From NCBI RefSeq assembly GCF_005239225.2, contig NC_133292.1:10636985-10700984 (forward strand): a stretch of DNA of 64,000 bases, written 5' to 3'. The translations under genes and the position numbers were made by a program. This stretch comes from Populus alba. Its lineage: Eukaryota > Streptophyta > Magnoliopsida > Malpighiales > Salicaceae. The notes under the pieces were generated by a model. That model had not been told where the DNA came from. It saw nothing but the letters and a program-made list of their open reading frames with translations, and did no database searches. Below are positions 24,841 to 37,150 of this stretch, piece after piece (the stretch's first letter is position 1; every line of letters starts with the position of its first letter).

Positions 24841-26287
24841 TTTTTACCCACTCTTTTTTTGTATATGAATCAACATCATTCTAGCTATGGGGATTCACGT
24901 ACCAGAAAGCTATTTTCTCAAGATTGTGAATTTATTTTATGAACTAATGAAAAAATATTCTTGCACGAGGTTGAAATTCTACATAATATCTTAGGGAGTT
25001 GACGATTTGCATTTTCTAGCTCAATACACAATTTTCTCAGGGATTTAAAGAGGAAAAAATAAAATATACAATGATTAAAGCTCCATAATATTATTATTTT
25101 GAGAGTGAAAAGAAACAGTACTATTTTTTGTGGTATTCAATCATAAACTATTTTAATTGAGTGCTTGAATCTAATATAAAAGGGAAAACATGAGAAAAAA
25201 GTGAAAATTATTGTTCCTTAGCCGTGTTTGTTGTTTAACAGCACAAGGTCAATTTGAAACTTTTGGAAAAAATATAAGGTAATATTGAATAATTTTAATT
25301 TAAAAGAGCTTGAATAGAACATTTTGGAATCTAAGAGGACTAAAGTATGATTTATAACAAAAAGTAAGGTTTATCATCCAAATCGGACTAATTATGTATT
25401 TGGTCCTGTTAATTCTTTTTTTTCTCCTAATACGGTCCATATATTTATTTATTTAGCCACTCCCACTATCTAATTTCCATTCAATTTACTGTTACTCTCC
25501 TATATTGTCAAGACTCAATTGTAAATTGGAGAAAATTAGACCGAAGAACCACATTAAAAAATTTGCTTGAATAGAGGAATCAAATAAATAGAAAGCACTA
25601 GAGGGGCTTCACTAAAAAATATAAAAATTACAAGGACCAAATATATTATTAATTTACATATATAAAATATATATCTTATTAATTTAACCGCATCAGAAGC
25701 AACTGCAATTTTCTAAACTAGAGCGGAAACTTCAATTTTCCAAACTTTAGTGGATACTTCTGTAATTACATAAAACAAAAAGGGTAGAAGAAGAGAGCAA
25801 CGCGACTCATTGTCTTCGCAAATATCTCTCCATTACTGGGCTCTTAGAAAAGCAAAACAAGATCATTTAACAATTCTGTGAGTTGATGACAGAAAATCGA
25901 GACCTGAGCTCCAATCACTTTTTACAAGGTCTCTGGTAACAGTGACATCTAGGAGATAGATAGGGCCAGTCTGTCCGAGAGAGAGAGAGAGGTTTTATTA
26001 TACGTGTGGAGCTAATTTGGGCTTTCTCTCACAGCTCATTCACTGTCCTTCCTGTTTTTTTCTCTTCCTCTCTGGTTCTTCCCAGAAACTCTTTGTCTGT
26101 TTATGGACATTGAATACACACTCTTTCTATACACTTAACTCCTCACTGCTGCTGCTTCCTTTCAGGGGCATCATCAGTCCCTGCATTGTCTTCTTCTCCA
26201 TTGCAACTACCAACTAAACCACTGATCAAAGTAAAAAGAGTTACTCAAAGGGAATAAAAAAAAAGAGAGGCAAAGAAAGAAACCTTC

Positions 26288-28180
26288 ATGGATCACTTAT
26301 CTTGCTGCTTCTCCAGCCTCATTTCCACCCTCGTTCTTCTCTTTCTCGTGAGTTATAAAGGTAATGATCCCACAAGAATGCTCTCTCCATTGTCACTAGC
26401 CAGTCTCTCTCACATTTTTATTAACATAAACAAAACTACTCCTTTTTTACTAATTTCATTTTCTGGTTAAGTTAACCATTTTCCTTGTTAGGCTTGGTCT
26501 TGTATAAAAAATCTCTATCTTTACTCTTAAGAAACCAAATCTCAACAGCATTTTGGATAGTTTCATGTTTATATTTAGTTACTAATTAATACTTTGTTCC
26601 CATTCTCTTCAAGTCACAATCTTTCTCTGAGAACGACCTAAAGAGCTATTTTTTTAGGAGCCAACTGTCTGTGGTTTCTATTTTCCTTGAAGGTTTATGC
26701 ATTTTCTGCTAGCAGCTACCAACTAATGTGACTTACCATGTTTATACAGGTGGCGTCCTAGCTGCTACTTTCACATTTGTAAACAAATGTGAGTACGCAG
26801 TTTGGCCTGGAATTCTTGCCAATGCTGGCAGTCCTAGACTTGACAGCACTGGATTTGAACTCCTAAAAGACTCTTCTCGTTCTTTTATAGCCCCAACAGG
26901 CTGGTCTGGTCGTTTCTGGGCTCGAACCGGCTGTAATTTTGACGAGTCCGGAACCGGGTCATGCTCAACTGGTGACTGCGGATCAGGTCAAGTTGAATGT
27001 AACGGCCTTGGAGCTTCTCCACCTGCAACATTAGCAGAGTTCACACTCGGGTCGGGTGGGCAAGACTTTTATGATGTTAGTCTTGTAGATGGGTACAATT
27101 TACCAATGGTTATTGAAGGTAGTGGCGGGTCGGGTATGTGTGCTTCAACGGGTTGTGTTTCGGATCTTAATAGACAGTGTCCACAAGAACTGAGAAGTGG
27201 TGAAGGTGATGCGTGTAAGAGCGCGTGTGAAGCTTTTGGGAGCCCTGAGTACTGTTGTAGTGGCGCGTTTAATACGCCTGCCACTTGTAAACCTTCTGTT
27301 TATTCAGAGATGTTTAAGGCTGCTTGCCCTAAATCTTACAGCTACGCTTATGATGATGCTACTAGCACTTTTACTTGTAGTGGCGCTGATTATACAGTGA
27401 CCTTTTGCCCCTCCTCTCCAAGGTAAAAGTTTTTCTCTTGGCTCTCGTGTTGTTTTTATAGACTTGCAGATGTTTGATTTTTGGTTTTAGTTGGAAGTTA
27501 TTCCTTGTTATGATGTTTTAAAGATAAAAGTTAGTCTAACCCTCTCACGGTTAGGGTTTTTTACTGCATATAGCTGCGGCTGTCCTTGGGAAATCCCTTG
27601 TTTTGTTTGCCTTGACAATAATTTTGGGTGAAATCACAATGATGTTATCCAATTAGGTGTTGCGGGCTAGTTGTCTTGGTGCTCTTTCACATTTTGTTTT
27701 CTGTAGCATCTGTGTTCTGGAAAGTGAATATAATCGTTTTCTGTTTGTTAACAATTTCGTGGAAAGCAAAATGGAAACAACTACCAGCACACTGGCAACG
27801 TGAAAGATTCCATTTTGAATTATTAGTTTAGGTTGTATGTTAATTGTTTTAGTTATCTAGGATTAATGGAGGTTGTTGGGTTGCAATCAATGCTGGCTTT
27901 TAATTTATACCAAAGAATCTGAAAAATAATAATTATTCCTGTTATGATCTTAATAATAGCTTTCCTTGACATGTGGTGTTGCAGTCAGAAATCTTCAAGC
28001 TACTCAACACCAACGACGGAAGGAACAACAACATCACAGGGGTCTGGTACAGGATCCGGGCTGGAGTACGCGGGCACTGGTTCAGGTACTGAATCTGGGG
28101 CGGGAAACTGGATCTGGAGGAGAAACCATGCTAGCAGACGGGTCATGGTTAGCTGGTTTAGCCATGGGAGACTCATATAA
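26288..28180 (+). CDS. Thaumatin-like protein (TLP-2), 3 exons, tail frameshifted
   Basis: This is a second thaumatin-like (PR-5 family) protein with the same gene plan as TLP-1. Exons are 26288-26360 (signal peptide MDHLSCCFSSLISTLVLLFLV), 26750-27422 (thaumatin fold) and 27985-28180. All 16 cysteines and the acidic-cleft residues are present (WSGRFWAR, TLAEF, FYDVSLVDGYNLP, VSDLN). The apparent stop TAA at 27424 lies inside the donor AAG|GTAAAA. Splicing to 27985 opens a Ser/Thr/Gly-rich linker beginning SQKSSSYSTP, as is usual in long TLPs that carry a C-terminal anchor. Read literally the frame ends at 28180 with a basic, non-anchor tail, giving 313 residues. In the next frame, however, the family tail GETMLADGSWLAGLAMG and a hydrophobic end (TTSLVLIVSFVFL) continue to 28265. 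A one-base surplus in the GGGG run at 28097-28100 would explain the break. It is a tail-truncated allele or a sequencing error. Confidence 0.88.
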
Positions 28181-28265
28181 AACTGCTTCTCCTTCTGCTG
28201 TACAATCAACAATAATGGCTTTTACCACATCTCTAGTCCTTATTGTTTCCTTTGTTTTCTTGTAG

Positions 28266-30668
28266 CACTAGGACCTTTCTCTCTGTTTCATGGCTCCTGC
28301 TCTTGAATGAAAATTCTTTCCAGATTTGCAGCCTTATGGGTGCTTGTATTTTGCCTTTGTCAGGAAGGCTGACAGATTCTCTCATCCAGATTGTAAACCA
28401 CCCACTTCCAAGATTATCTTCTACTTTTAAATTTTAAATGTTATATACGTAGAAAGTGTTGGTTTTTCAATTATATTACTTGAGGATTATTAGGTTCTCC
28501 TTTTGCTTTCATATGTTTATTCTCTTTTTTTGAGAGTTAAAGCTGCCATTTAAAATCAAGGACAAGTTCCTGGTTTTGGTCTGCAATTTTGTTTTTGCTC
28601 TTCAATTCTCGTGTCCAAGGGATTGTAAAGAAAGAAAGAATTTAGGTTTGTATTAAAATGTGGTGTATTGTGTGAATACGTGAATGAGATTGCTGGCTGT
28701 TGTCTAAGAAGAATAGGATCTCTTTGCTGGAATCGCAAGTTTTTGGCTTAGCTTTTTTGTCTTTTGTTTCTGATTGAAGTGGATTTCTTTGAGGACCAAT
28801 GCGTCATCATGGTATCATTCGTATTCAGTAGGATGTCAAGATGTATAAATTGTCAAGTGGGGCAAAAGCCAAATGCGAATCTCATCTTTTTGTTGACATA
28901 AGAGGCAGATAAAGTGCAGCACAGTGGTATTCTTAATTGATAGTGTCTGCACCAGCTGTGGTTTTAAAAGGTGATGTTACCGCCCTAAGACTTTTTTGCC
29001 TGAAAATTTTATGAATCAAGCATGTTCCATGCCTAACCGAGCTGGGGAAACCTGAACCTGTCTGAAGGGTTTCAGTTTCAAATGAAGTTACACTCTGATG
29101 CGTGCAAAACTTGTTATCATAGGTGTCGTTCAATAATGGAACGTTTTGTTGACAGTAACCAAGCCTCACAATTTTAACAGATATAACCTTCACCCATGGA
29201 CCAGAAGCTGTTGGTTAGCAAATACTGGATATGGATCTTCATTGTATTGTGATGGTGAAAGATTCAGTATAATGATTAGCAGAAACTAAATGTGCAATAA
29301 AATCATTTAACTTTCACCAATTTATAATGGGAGGTTAGTATTCCACAGGTTGATCTCATTTTGTATACTAAATTATCGGAAAACAAGCACCAATCTTGAG
29401 AATAAATTTTGTACAGTGAAGGGACTAATTTATTTGTCTTCTGGGTCCTTCCATAGTGACTGTCATCGTATTTGCTGACCCTTCATGTTACCTGGATAAG
29501 TTTTTCAACACAGCCTTGAATTATTTGTAGCCGTTACAGAGTTCAAGATTATAAATTCAACTGTCCGAGTAAAATTTTCAAGAAACTAGAAAGCGATTTG
29601 TTCTTGAAGAATTTAAATGTGAAACTTGAGCCGGCTTAAAGCTAAGAGGGGACTTGTTACATAAAAAGCTGCTGAAGAGGCGGAAAAGTGAGCCACAAGC
29701 TGCCTGCTAAAGGCCTATTAGCGGATGCATTCTGCTTTTAATTTATTAAGTGTTTGTCGAACGGCGTGAAGGGCACCAATTAGTATCCACCCGCTTTCAT
29801 TTTTCTTTTTACATAATTCTTAATGATATTATTCAATTACTAATTAATTATAGATTTACTCTTTAAAAATTATCAATTTAAATACCACAAATCTCATGAT
29901 TATTAGAAACATATATGGTCGTTTTAAGTAGTTAGATTTTAAGTTTACTTTATAAAAATTATTAATTCGAGTCTCGCAAACTTCACGATCAATAGAAGTT
30001 TATATAATTGCTAATTTTAAAGCTCGTAGGATTAATTAAAATATACGCAAGCTGATTCAGATACTTACGTCACTAACACTAACAAAAGAAAAAGAAGAAG
30101 AAATTAAACCGATCTTCTTGCTGAAGTTATAGAAACGTGATAAATATTTTCATCCATTTTTTTAGGTATCAATCATTGCTTCATGTTTTTTTTAACCATT
30201 TGGGCATTTTTAGGTTTCTTTTAGCATAGAGACAGTCTCAATCAGATTAAAGGAAGAACATTCACCCCAAAAGTGATGTATTAATGAAAATCTCCTGCCA
30301 CCTGAACGAACTGCTCAACGTTGTAAATTGGTGGTTGTAGCGTTGTAATAAGAATCTGCAGTGACATTGGGCTCATAAAATGTACTCTTCGTTGACAGGA
30401 CAGGTGTGGCCAGCCATAAGCCCAACCTTTGAACTTCTTTGATGGCCTTTTCTGAAAGAATCGAAACAGTAAAACATGTTCGTTAGCTCAAGGCTGAGGC
30501 CCAAACACTTGGCAAAACATCAGATTACTATACTCCAACATCGTTAGAAATTCCATGTCAGTTCATGAGCAGTGAGCCATAACCAATATTTTTAATTTAT
30601 AAAAAAATTTCTTTCAATCGGCCTCGGTTGTTCCTCATATGGTGATAATGCTGTGACAGCGAGGTTTG
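28266..30668. other. Intergenic region between TLP-2 and the GH10 pseudogene
   Basis: This holds the TLP-2 3' flank and unique-looking sequence without recognisable coding exons, followed by a SINE-body-like repeat at about 29815-30070. Nothing else could be supported. Confidence 0.5.
29815..30070. repeat. SINE-body-like dispersed repeat
   Basis: It contains attaattcgagtctcgcaaa (B-box-like) and gattaattaaaatatacgca followed by agctgattcagatacttacg. Closely similar words recur at 39600-39690 (aattaaaatatacacaagct). It is probably a diverged member of the family seen at 21711. Confidence 0.45.
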
Positions 30669-32460
30669 TCACAATTGAATGTTAAAATGTTTCGTTTCAT
30701 CACTTACACAGAGTGACAATGTTGAATTTGCAGTTCGGTTTCCATATTGCAAACTTACTTTATATTCACCCAAGAAGCCGAAGAAGTTGTATGATCCATG
30801 ATCATCCGTGCGACCAATTATCTCCCCACTTTTCCATTCTTTTAGCAGCTTGTCAACCACATCACCAGCGAGTAGGTTTTGAAGATTATAATCTGTAAGG
30901 CACATTTGATAGCACCCATTAGGATGGAGTGCAGTCCATGGCATGATCCCCATCCACAGCAGGATAGGAGAAGCCTTCTCTTAAAACTTGTTCTAGATAA
31001 ATAGCCTGCAAAGTTGACACCACGAGCTGGTAATGTTAGAATTCAAATATCCATTTTAAATTCTTGATAAATAGATAATAAACAAAGAAGAACACTCTGG
31101 TGCTCCTGAGTTTCTGTATCAAATTTATTGCTGATATCTACTTCTGTAAGCCAAATGGAAAGTTTAAGTGTAGCCAACTTGTCTAGAATAGCTTACATAG
31201 AAAAGTGACTCTCTAGGCCAATTCCATTTATTGATGCTCCTCCGCGTTCAAGTCCTCGTATCTTTGAAATGTAGATATCAACTGTTGCCTTCACATCAGT
31301 ACAAGTTTCCAGCACATTAATTAAATTCATTAAGAAAAAAAAAAAGTTCCTAAGGGGTCTGCTTCGTGTCCTGTCTGATTGAAATGTAAGGTGGCATCAT
31401 GATCAATCCTTTACAAAAATCAAAGTGTAACGTTTCGTTGCTAACATCCCAGTGTATAAAACCTTCTTTGTATTTGCTCATTAGGCTTTGAATCCGTGAG
31501 TTGACTGCTGATTTTATTGCAGAATCTGAAAGATTACGAACCCATTCCAGATTTTATCTGGGGTCTTCCCAGAAAATATTATGGCCTCTAGCAGTTATTT
31601 TGGTTGGCTCGAACGAGTTCCCGCGTTTGGTCTGCTATGGTATAGTTGACTTTCACTTGTTCGCGTTGTCGCACACCACTTAAGTTCGTTTTCAAAGACT
31701 GCTGCATTGAATCTCTAAACAAACCAGTTCTGAAACAATTAGAACAATTGTTTTCTAGTCAGTCTTCTAATCAGAAAGTAGCACTCTTTACAATTTATTC
31801 GATTTCCAATCTTCTGTAAGACTAATATGAGGATTGAACTTACCTGGTAGGGTAAATTTCCAAGAATGGTACTTGCTATTGCTGATCCAAATGGGAAATC
31901 TTTTGAGATTTGATCTATCGTAATGTAGGCAGACTAGGATTAGAAAAACAAATCATGTTCGTTCATGAAAACATCAGGTGATACCAGTTCTTGCAGTGTT
32001 GGTTATGTCTTGCTGATTTGTTCTCCATTGCTGCTCAGTAAATGATTGTAATGAAGCACTTGCAATTGTAATGTTGATACTTTTGTCAGGAGTTCCCTGC
32101 GTACCCAATACAAAAACAGAAAACAATGTCTCTAATTAGGTAGCAGAGGTATCTACATTTTACATGATTGTTTAATGTTAGGACAACCCAACATTAGAGT
32201 CATACTAATCCAGACAATTAACTAATCATATAACAAGGTTTTGAGTTTACCAGAAGGTATAGTATTGATAAACTTGAAGGTGCATCAAGAGTGGATCCTC
32301 CCTTGAGAAATGACCAGCATCCATTCTTGGCAAAACAGTCCCCACGCAATCAGATGTGGAATTATTATCTGCCATTAGGCTTGCAGTTACTAGAGTTGAA
32401 TCTGCACCATGTATCTTGACCCAAACTGCCTTGCACCGAAATCGCACACACCTCAGGGAG
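30669..32460 (-). pseudogene. Decayed GH10 endo-1,4-beta-xylanase with CBM remnant
   Basis: Minus-strand fragments follow the order of a plant family-10 xylanase. A carbohydrate-binding module piece at about 32260-32430 has VWVKIHGADSTLVTASL, then GCWSFLKGG in another frame. A linker at about 31985-32100 has SLQSFTEQQW. The catalytic domain starts at 31850-31925 (KDFPFGSAIASTILGNLPYQ). The barrel core at 31415-31690 has ELKW, VNYTIADQ, ITARGHNIFW and HWDVSNETLHFDF. A further piece at 31080-31270 has NGIGLESHF and SIWLTEVDI, and the C-terminus at 30669-31010 has YLEQVLREGF and CLTDYN. The acid/base (SNE) and nucleophile (TEVD) glutamates survive, but the frame does not. There is a missing base near 32330, a shift between ELKW and VNYTIADQ, an extra T in the run 31598-31601, stops at 31554-31556 and 31193-31195 (the latter with an apparent deletion), and an extra base in the run 30948-30951. 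It cannot encode an enzyme as read. Confidence 0.88.
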
Positions 32461-33704
32461 CATCCCACATTATAGAACTCAAAAAATGATGTGGAAAAAT
32501 GTTTCCTGATAGCTTATACAGTACACAGCATCAATGTTTGCATAAATGTGTGAAGCTTGGCCTTTGATGAGTATACTCGGAAAATGCAATCAAGAAATGA
32601 TCACTCAACTGGAAAAACAATAATTGATGCCTTGAGTGGGATTGTGCAGTATCAAAGCTGGTGTATGAAAACCATCTGAAAAATCACTAATTCTGATCTG
32701 GGTAGGTGGAGCTTGATCTTTGAATATCCCTCCATTAAACAGTCGATTTTGTATCTGTTTTGGATCTTTCTTCAATACTCATCTTTGCTGAATGTTCGTT
32801 TTATGATCATATCTGGCTTAGAATCGAGTCCCTAATAGCGTACGTGGGGTGGATATTAATATTTCCATTATCATCTGACTTTCCTGATCCTTGCCTAATC
32901 TCTAATCTCCTTTGCCTTCATAGGATCTTGGGCACATGTATAATCGTTAAATGATCATCAATATAAAATAAGTTTTCCAATTTAAATCTAATGTAACCAA
33001 ACACTATCTCAAAGATATGAAACACATAAAGAAAAAAAAAGTTTTCCTTCTCCAATATCTAAATTATTGAGAGGACCACAAAAAAATAATCGAAGCACAG
33101 GGAGAAAATGGCGCTCGTTCCAAACTGGATCTGGATTAGCTTTGGCTAGTGTGAAGTCGAGAAGTATTCCTTCAGGATTCATTACAGCCATAATTTGCAA
33201 CTTTTTTTTTTATTATTATTTTCTGTGTACACCTAATTAGTTTATTCACAAGAGAATTTTCTCATAGCCTTCGCTACCTTTTGAACCCAAGATGATAACC
33301 ACCCAATTTATTACAGGTCAATAAAACTTACTACTCGTCATCTATTAATGCTGCAGCCTTCGGTCCAATTATGCCACTGACATGGAGTCCAATTTTCCAA
33401 GCAATGGCGGACTTTATTGCATGACTCACACCTCTCTTTGTAAATCAGAAAAAAAAAATTATGATCTTCGAAACAAAATTACTTGCATACTTGTCTGCTT
33501 AGAATACAACCAAATCAAATAATAGCATTGGCAGATTGCAAATCAGACCATGTAGTAATATTTCCAATTTGCTTTTTACTAAAAATTAAAAAAAAAAAAA
33601 GGATCGATCCTCTGATGACGAGTTAAGGGATGTCACTAGGCAGAAGCCCTTCAATCCCACCATTTTTTTTTTTTTTTATCTCGGAGTTCCTCGTGAAGTT
33701 CATA
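32461..33704. other. Region between the GH10 pseudogene and the MFS gene
   Basis: It may contain unrecognised N-terminal remains of the xylanase (signal peptide and first part of the binding module), but none could be read. Short frames at 32760-32954 (+) and 33009-33200 (-) show no family resemblance. Poly-A/T tracts occur near 33585 and 33663. Confidence 0.45.
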
Positions 33705-36283
33705 TCACTGTAGATTGGATGCTGAATCCAATTTCTTTGATCTTCTGCTCATGTAAATCTTGGTATAAATCTTCTTGGTTCTGATTCCCAATAGAACATC
33801 CAAACCAAACCCAATGACACATGCAACGGCCATGATAATGAACACAAGTCTATAACAATGGGCACCAACACAAGTGTTGCCACCTCCTGGTGTTGGGGTG
33901 GCTTGTGCGTCGTATAAAAATCCGGCAAGGAGACCAGAAAAGAGGAAGGAACCAAGAGGAAGGTTGAGGATTAAGATGTTGTAAATTAGACCAAAGTACT
34001 TGAGACCAAATAGTTCAGAGGCAGTTGGGACTGAGACAGCTAAACGAACTCCGTAGCAGACGCCAACAACAATTGAACCAATGTATAAGGATCCAGGCAA
34101 AGCCACAGCCATGAGGATGTAGCCAACAGCCATTAAAATCTGAGATGCTGCATTCCAAAGAGGCCTTGGTGTCCCCGCTTTCCTGCAAAAATTAAAAAGA
34201 GAAAAGATCAGAATGTCTCTGTTAAAACATAAAAGACCTTACTTAGACAGGGGCTGACATTCATTCATTCAACCATCTTTTCTCTGATGAAAGCTGCACC
34301 ACAGAAATCTCAACTCAATGGTATAAAATTTAACTCTCTTGATACAGATTCAACATATGCAGTAAAGGTCGCTCTTTATTCGATAGGGACGCTAAACAGC
34401 CCCAGATATAAATCCAAACTCAAATGTGACGAACGCAACATCCACACCATCCAAGAAGTCAAGAATTGGACGGATATTGCTTAAAGCAAAATTTATTGGG
34501 AACTGAGGCAAGTGGGGTTGGTCCAACCAGCAGCCATGTGATAACTAGCCTAAACTTTGTTTCAATTTCACAACGTGATTTCAAACTGGGAACTGATTTT
34601 GGATCAATTAATCAAAACTCCCAAAAAAAGAAGTAAGCGATGGCATCTCATTGCCTGTAAAATATAGGAAAAGAAAAATATATATATATAAAAAAAAGGC
34701 AACCGAGTTTAGAAACAGTTGACACCAACATGGCCTTGAAGGGTTAAGAAATGGTAACCCACAGATCCAAAGTAAGGACAGAAGTGAACTAATAAACACC
34801 AGGAACAGCAAATCCTAATTAATTAAGCTAATAAAGAAACAAATCAAGATTAAACAGAGAATCAAGAAACTTACTTGATGTAGTACTCAGACACAGTACC
34901 AGAAATAATCCTTCCAAAGAATCCCCATATACTTGTCATGGAAACAAAGAGAGAAACATCAGCATATCCAAGGGCCAAACCAATCTGTCCCATATTATTC
35001 ATCACAGCCAAACCTGTGCCAACCCCACAAAGGAAAGACAGAAACAGAATCCAAAAATCAACAGTCGACATTGCCTCAAAAATTGTATGATCCTCTCCAA
35101 TAACCGGCCTCCTCTTCACCACCTCCACTGCCTTCTCCTCCTCTACAGCTCGTGTTCGCTCCACCACTGCTTTTGCAGCCTCCTCCGCTGGCTTTTCTTG
35201 AATCTTCTCCTGGGTTTTATCTTCTCTCAATAAAGGTTCTTGAATTTGTCTTTCAACATCTTCTTGGTTCTTGAACCGGTTCAGATTCCAGCTATTAATA
35301 AAAGCATGAGCTGGAACTGCTAATGGAGAAGCTAAAAGAACTAGTAATATAAGTGAAAACACCGAAGAAAGAACATGGCTAGGATTTGGAATAAAACTGT
35401 ATGCCAACAAGTAAACAGCAACAATAACAGCAACAACGTTGAATAAATTGAAGTATTTGCTTTCTTCCTTTTCTTCCTCTATAGTGGCGGCAGGTGGGGT
35501 TTCGCGGAGGAAGACGATGGCGGCGAGGCAGACAGCAAAGGGGATGACTGCAAGCATTAGAAGGAACTTTGCAGGGTCATCCGCAAATAGAGCTGCGCAT
35601 AGGTCGGTGAATATGGCGGTGCTTAGACCTACATAACCCTTCAAGATTCCAGAGACAGGGCCGCGGTTGCGGCGGAAGTTGCGGATGCAGGTTACTAAAA
35701 CCGCCGTGTTCATCCATGTGGTGCTGTTGCCTCCTAGACATAGGAATATGCACATCTGCATTCAAACATTGGAGAAATAGTTACTCGGTACGATCATAAC
35801 AACACTAATGCATATGATCCCATTAGAACTGAAAGTAATTATATAATCAATGCCATAACTAAAGCACCAAACCCCATCATATGATAAAGGGTTCTAAATT
35901 GCACTATTTGATAAGTAGGGATTAAGGGTGATGTGAAGTTTTACCTGCCAGTAAGAGAGGGGTTGAATTCTCCTACTAACAACAAGCCATTGAGTACCAT
36001 AACCAATAAGACCTTCAATTGAACCAATAAGAAGAATAACAGGAGTGGGCAAACGATCAGAAGCAAGACCAGCAAGCAAACCAAAGGCCTTGCCAACATC
36101 TTTAGCAACAGACAAATTGTTGAGTTCAAGTTGGGTCAAATTCATAAGTGTTTTAAGTGCATCAGAATAGTTTGAGAAGGTGTAATTGTTGCCTGAAATA
36201 GCTTGGACCCAAACAGCAGTTACAAAGCCTAGCCATTTTGTAGCTTTGAAAGAAGTTGAAGAGGTTTGAAGATAACCCATCAA
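33705..36283 (-). CDS. Nodulin-like major facilitator superfamily transporter, 3 exons
   Basis: This is an integral membrane protein of the plant nodulin-like MFS group; the substrate is not established for most members. Exons on the minus strand are 35945-36283, 34875-35755 and 33705-34182. They join in phase to 565 residues, the usual size. The N-terminal nodulin-like half starts KWLGFVTAVWVQAISGNNYTFSNYS and continues with FGLLAGLASDRLP, SIEGLIGYGTQWLVVS and GNSTTWMNTAVLVTCIRNF (splice point just before MCIFLCLGG). A long charged central loop (about residues 300-360, rich in Glu/Lys with QIQEPLLREDKTQEK) separates it from the C-terminal MFS half (DFWILFLSFLCGVGTGLAVMNN, then GFFGRIISGTVSEYY). 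The start is the first of two adjacent Met codons. Similar Arabidopsis proteins are annotated simply as MFS or NFD4-like. A TATA-like sequence lies about 80 bases upstream. Confidence 0.93.
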
Positions 36284-36362
36284 TCTAATCTATCTACCGG
36301 TCTTTACCAAGAAAAAAAAGACAGAAGGTAGTGCTTTGCTTTCAAGTTCGGACACCAAGGGG

Positions 36363-36402
36363 TATATATATACACTTCTTCTCCTTCTCCTTCTCCTTCT
36401 TT
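36363..36402 (-). promoter_or_regulatory. TATA box and upstream GA-rich tract of the MFS gene
   Basis: On the minus strand, TATATATATA (36363-36372) lies about 80 bases before the start codon. Immediately upstream is a GAAGGA/GAAGAA repeat (36373-36402). The arrangement resembles a plant core promoter with an adjoining GAGA-type tract. Assignment is by position and consensus only. Confidence 0.45.
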
Positions 36403-37020
36403 TCAAGTGATGACAGTACGTAGTCGTTACAGGGACACGTACGGTGCAGCTTGTTCTAATGTGGCATCATGGAAGGCTGCCTCGTGGTTATTGTGAAAAC
36501 TGTAAGAGGCTTTGTGTGCTGTTATTGAAATAATTGTTGTTTTTGAAAGTGTTTTTTATTTAAAATTAAATGAAAATAATATTTTTTATTTTTAAAAATT
36601 TATTTTTAATATTAAAAGATCAAAATATTCTAAATATATATATAAAAAATCAAACTCTTAACAAACAAGCGGCTGGCCGCGCGTTGCTAAACAGGATCAT
36701 ATGCATTTTATTAAAACCGTTTGGATATTCTAATTTCGTCTCTTCCCTTGTTGAATCTTGGATAATTCTTATACACTTTTGGCTGCGTTTGATTTTTGGG
36801 CGTGTACATCTAAATATACGTTTTTTTCTGGGTTTTATTGGTTAATGAATGCGGGCGGCTATAATTTGGAGTTTTGCGAGGAAACGTCTCTGTTCTTTCG
36901 ATTTCAATGTTTAGCGTGCCCTAATAATCGTTGACAGAGGTTAGGGTTTTTTTTTTAACGTGGATTTTCTCGAGGGATGGCATTCTGACGGTACACTATT
37001 TTAAGAAAAAAACTCTTGCA

Positions 37021-37150
37021 CTTCGGCTCGGCCCAAGCGCTGGGTGCCTGGAAGCGCCTACCGGTCGGACCCCCTAAACCTAATGCAGGGGATTCCCATC
37101 CACAGTAAAGGGGCCTTCGCCCCTAGTCTCGTCCAACCATCTCTGACCGA
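37021..37150. other. Unidentified GC-rich island
   Basis: About 130 bases of markedly higher GC content sit in AT-rich surroundings, from cttcggctcggcccaagcgc to about gtctcgtccaaccatctctg. It contains a potential hairpin (GGGGC-cttc-GCCCC at about 37110-37125) and a second complementary pair (ccccct and aggggat) around 37070-37090. It does not match 5S rRNA or a tRNA that I know. Organellar or repeat origin is conceivable but unproven. Confidence 0.35.

Larger units (their letters stand above)
18940..26287. other. Gene-poor, repeat-rich region between F-box and TLP-2 genes
   Basis: About 7.3 kb lack a supportable gene. The interval contains a nearly complete MITE (19373-19564), further AT-rich copies (19755-19935, 20345-20515, 24700-24840) and a SINE-like element (21711-21850). 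A possible orphan terminal exon at 23577-23657 on the minus strand is described in the findings. A 66-codon frame at 26017-26217 lies in the presumed TLP-2 leader and may be an upstream frame or chance. Confidence 0.5.

Noticed and set aside
26017..26217. 66-codon frame just upstream of TLP-2 as an independent gene
   Set aside because: It lies in the presumed TLP-2 leader and is rich in Leu/Ser/Phe from a C/T-rich sequence. At most it is an upstream frame.
27966..28265. Reading the whole TLP-2 third exon in the frame that ends at 28265
   Set aside because: Its first half (VRNLQATQHQRRKEQQ) is unlike TLP linkers, whereas the other frame gives the expected Ser/Thr/Gly-rich linker starting SQK. 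A frameshift within the exon fits better.
30713..31683. Plus-strand open frames across the xylanase region
   Set aside because: They are antisense to clear GH10 motifs on the minus strand and have no family resemblance.
37021..37150. 5S rRNA or tRNA gene in the GC-rich island
   Set aside because: The sequence lacks the 5S start and internal control words and cannot be folded by eye into a tRNA cloverleaf with the T-loop consensus.
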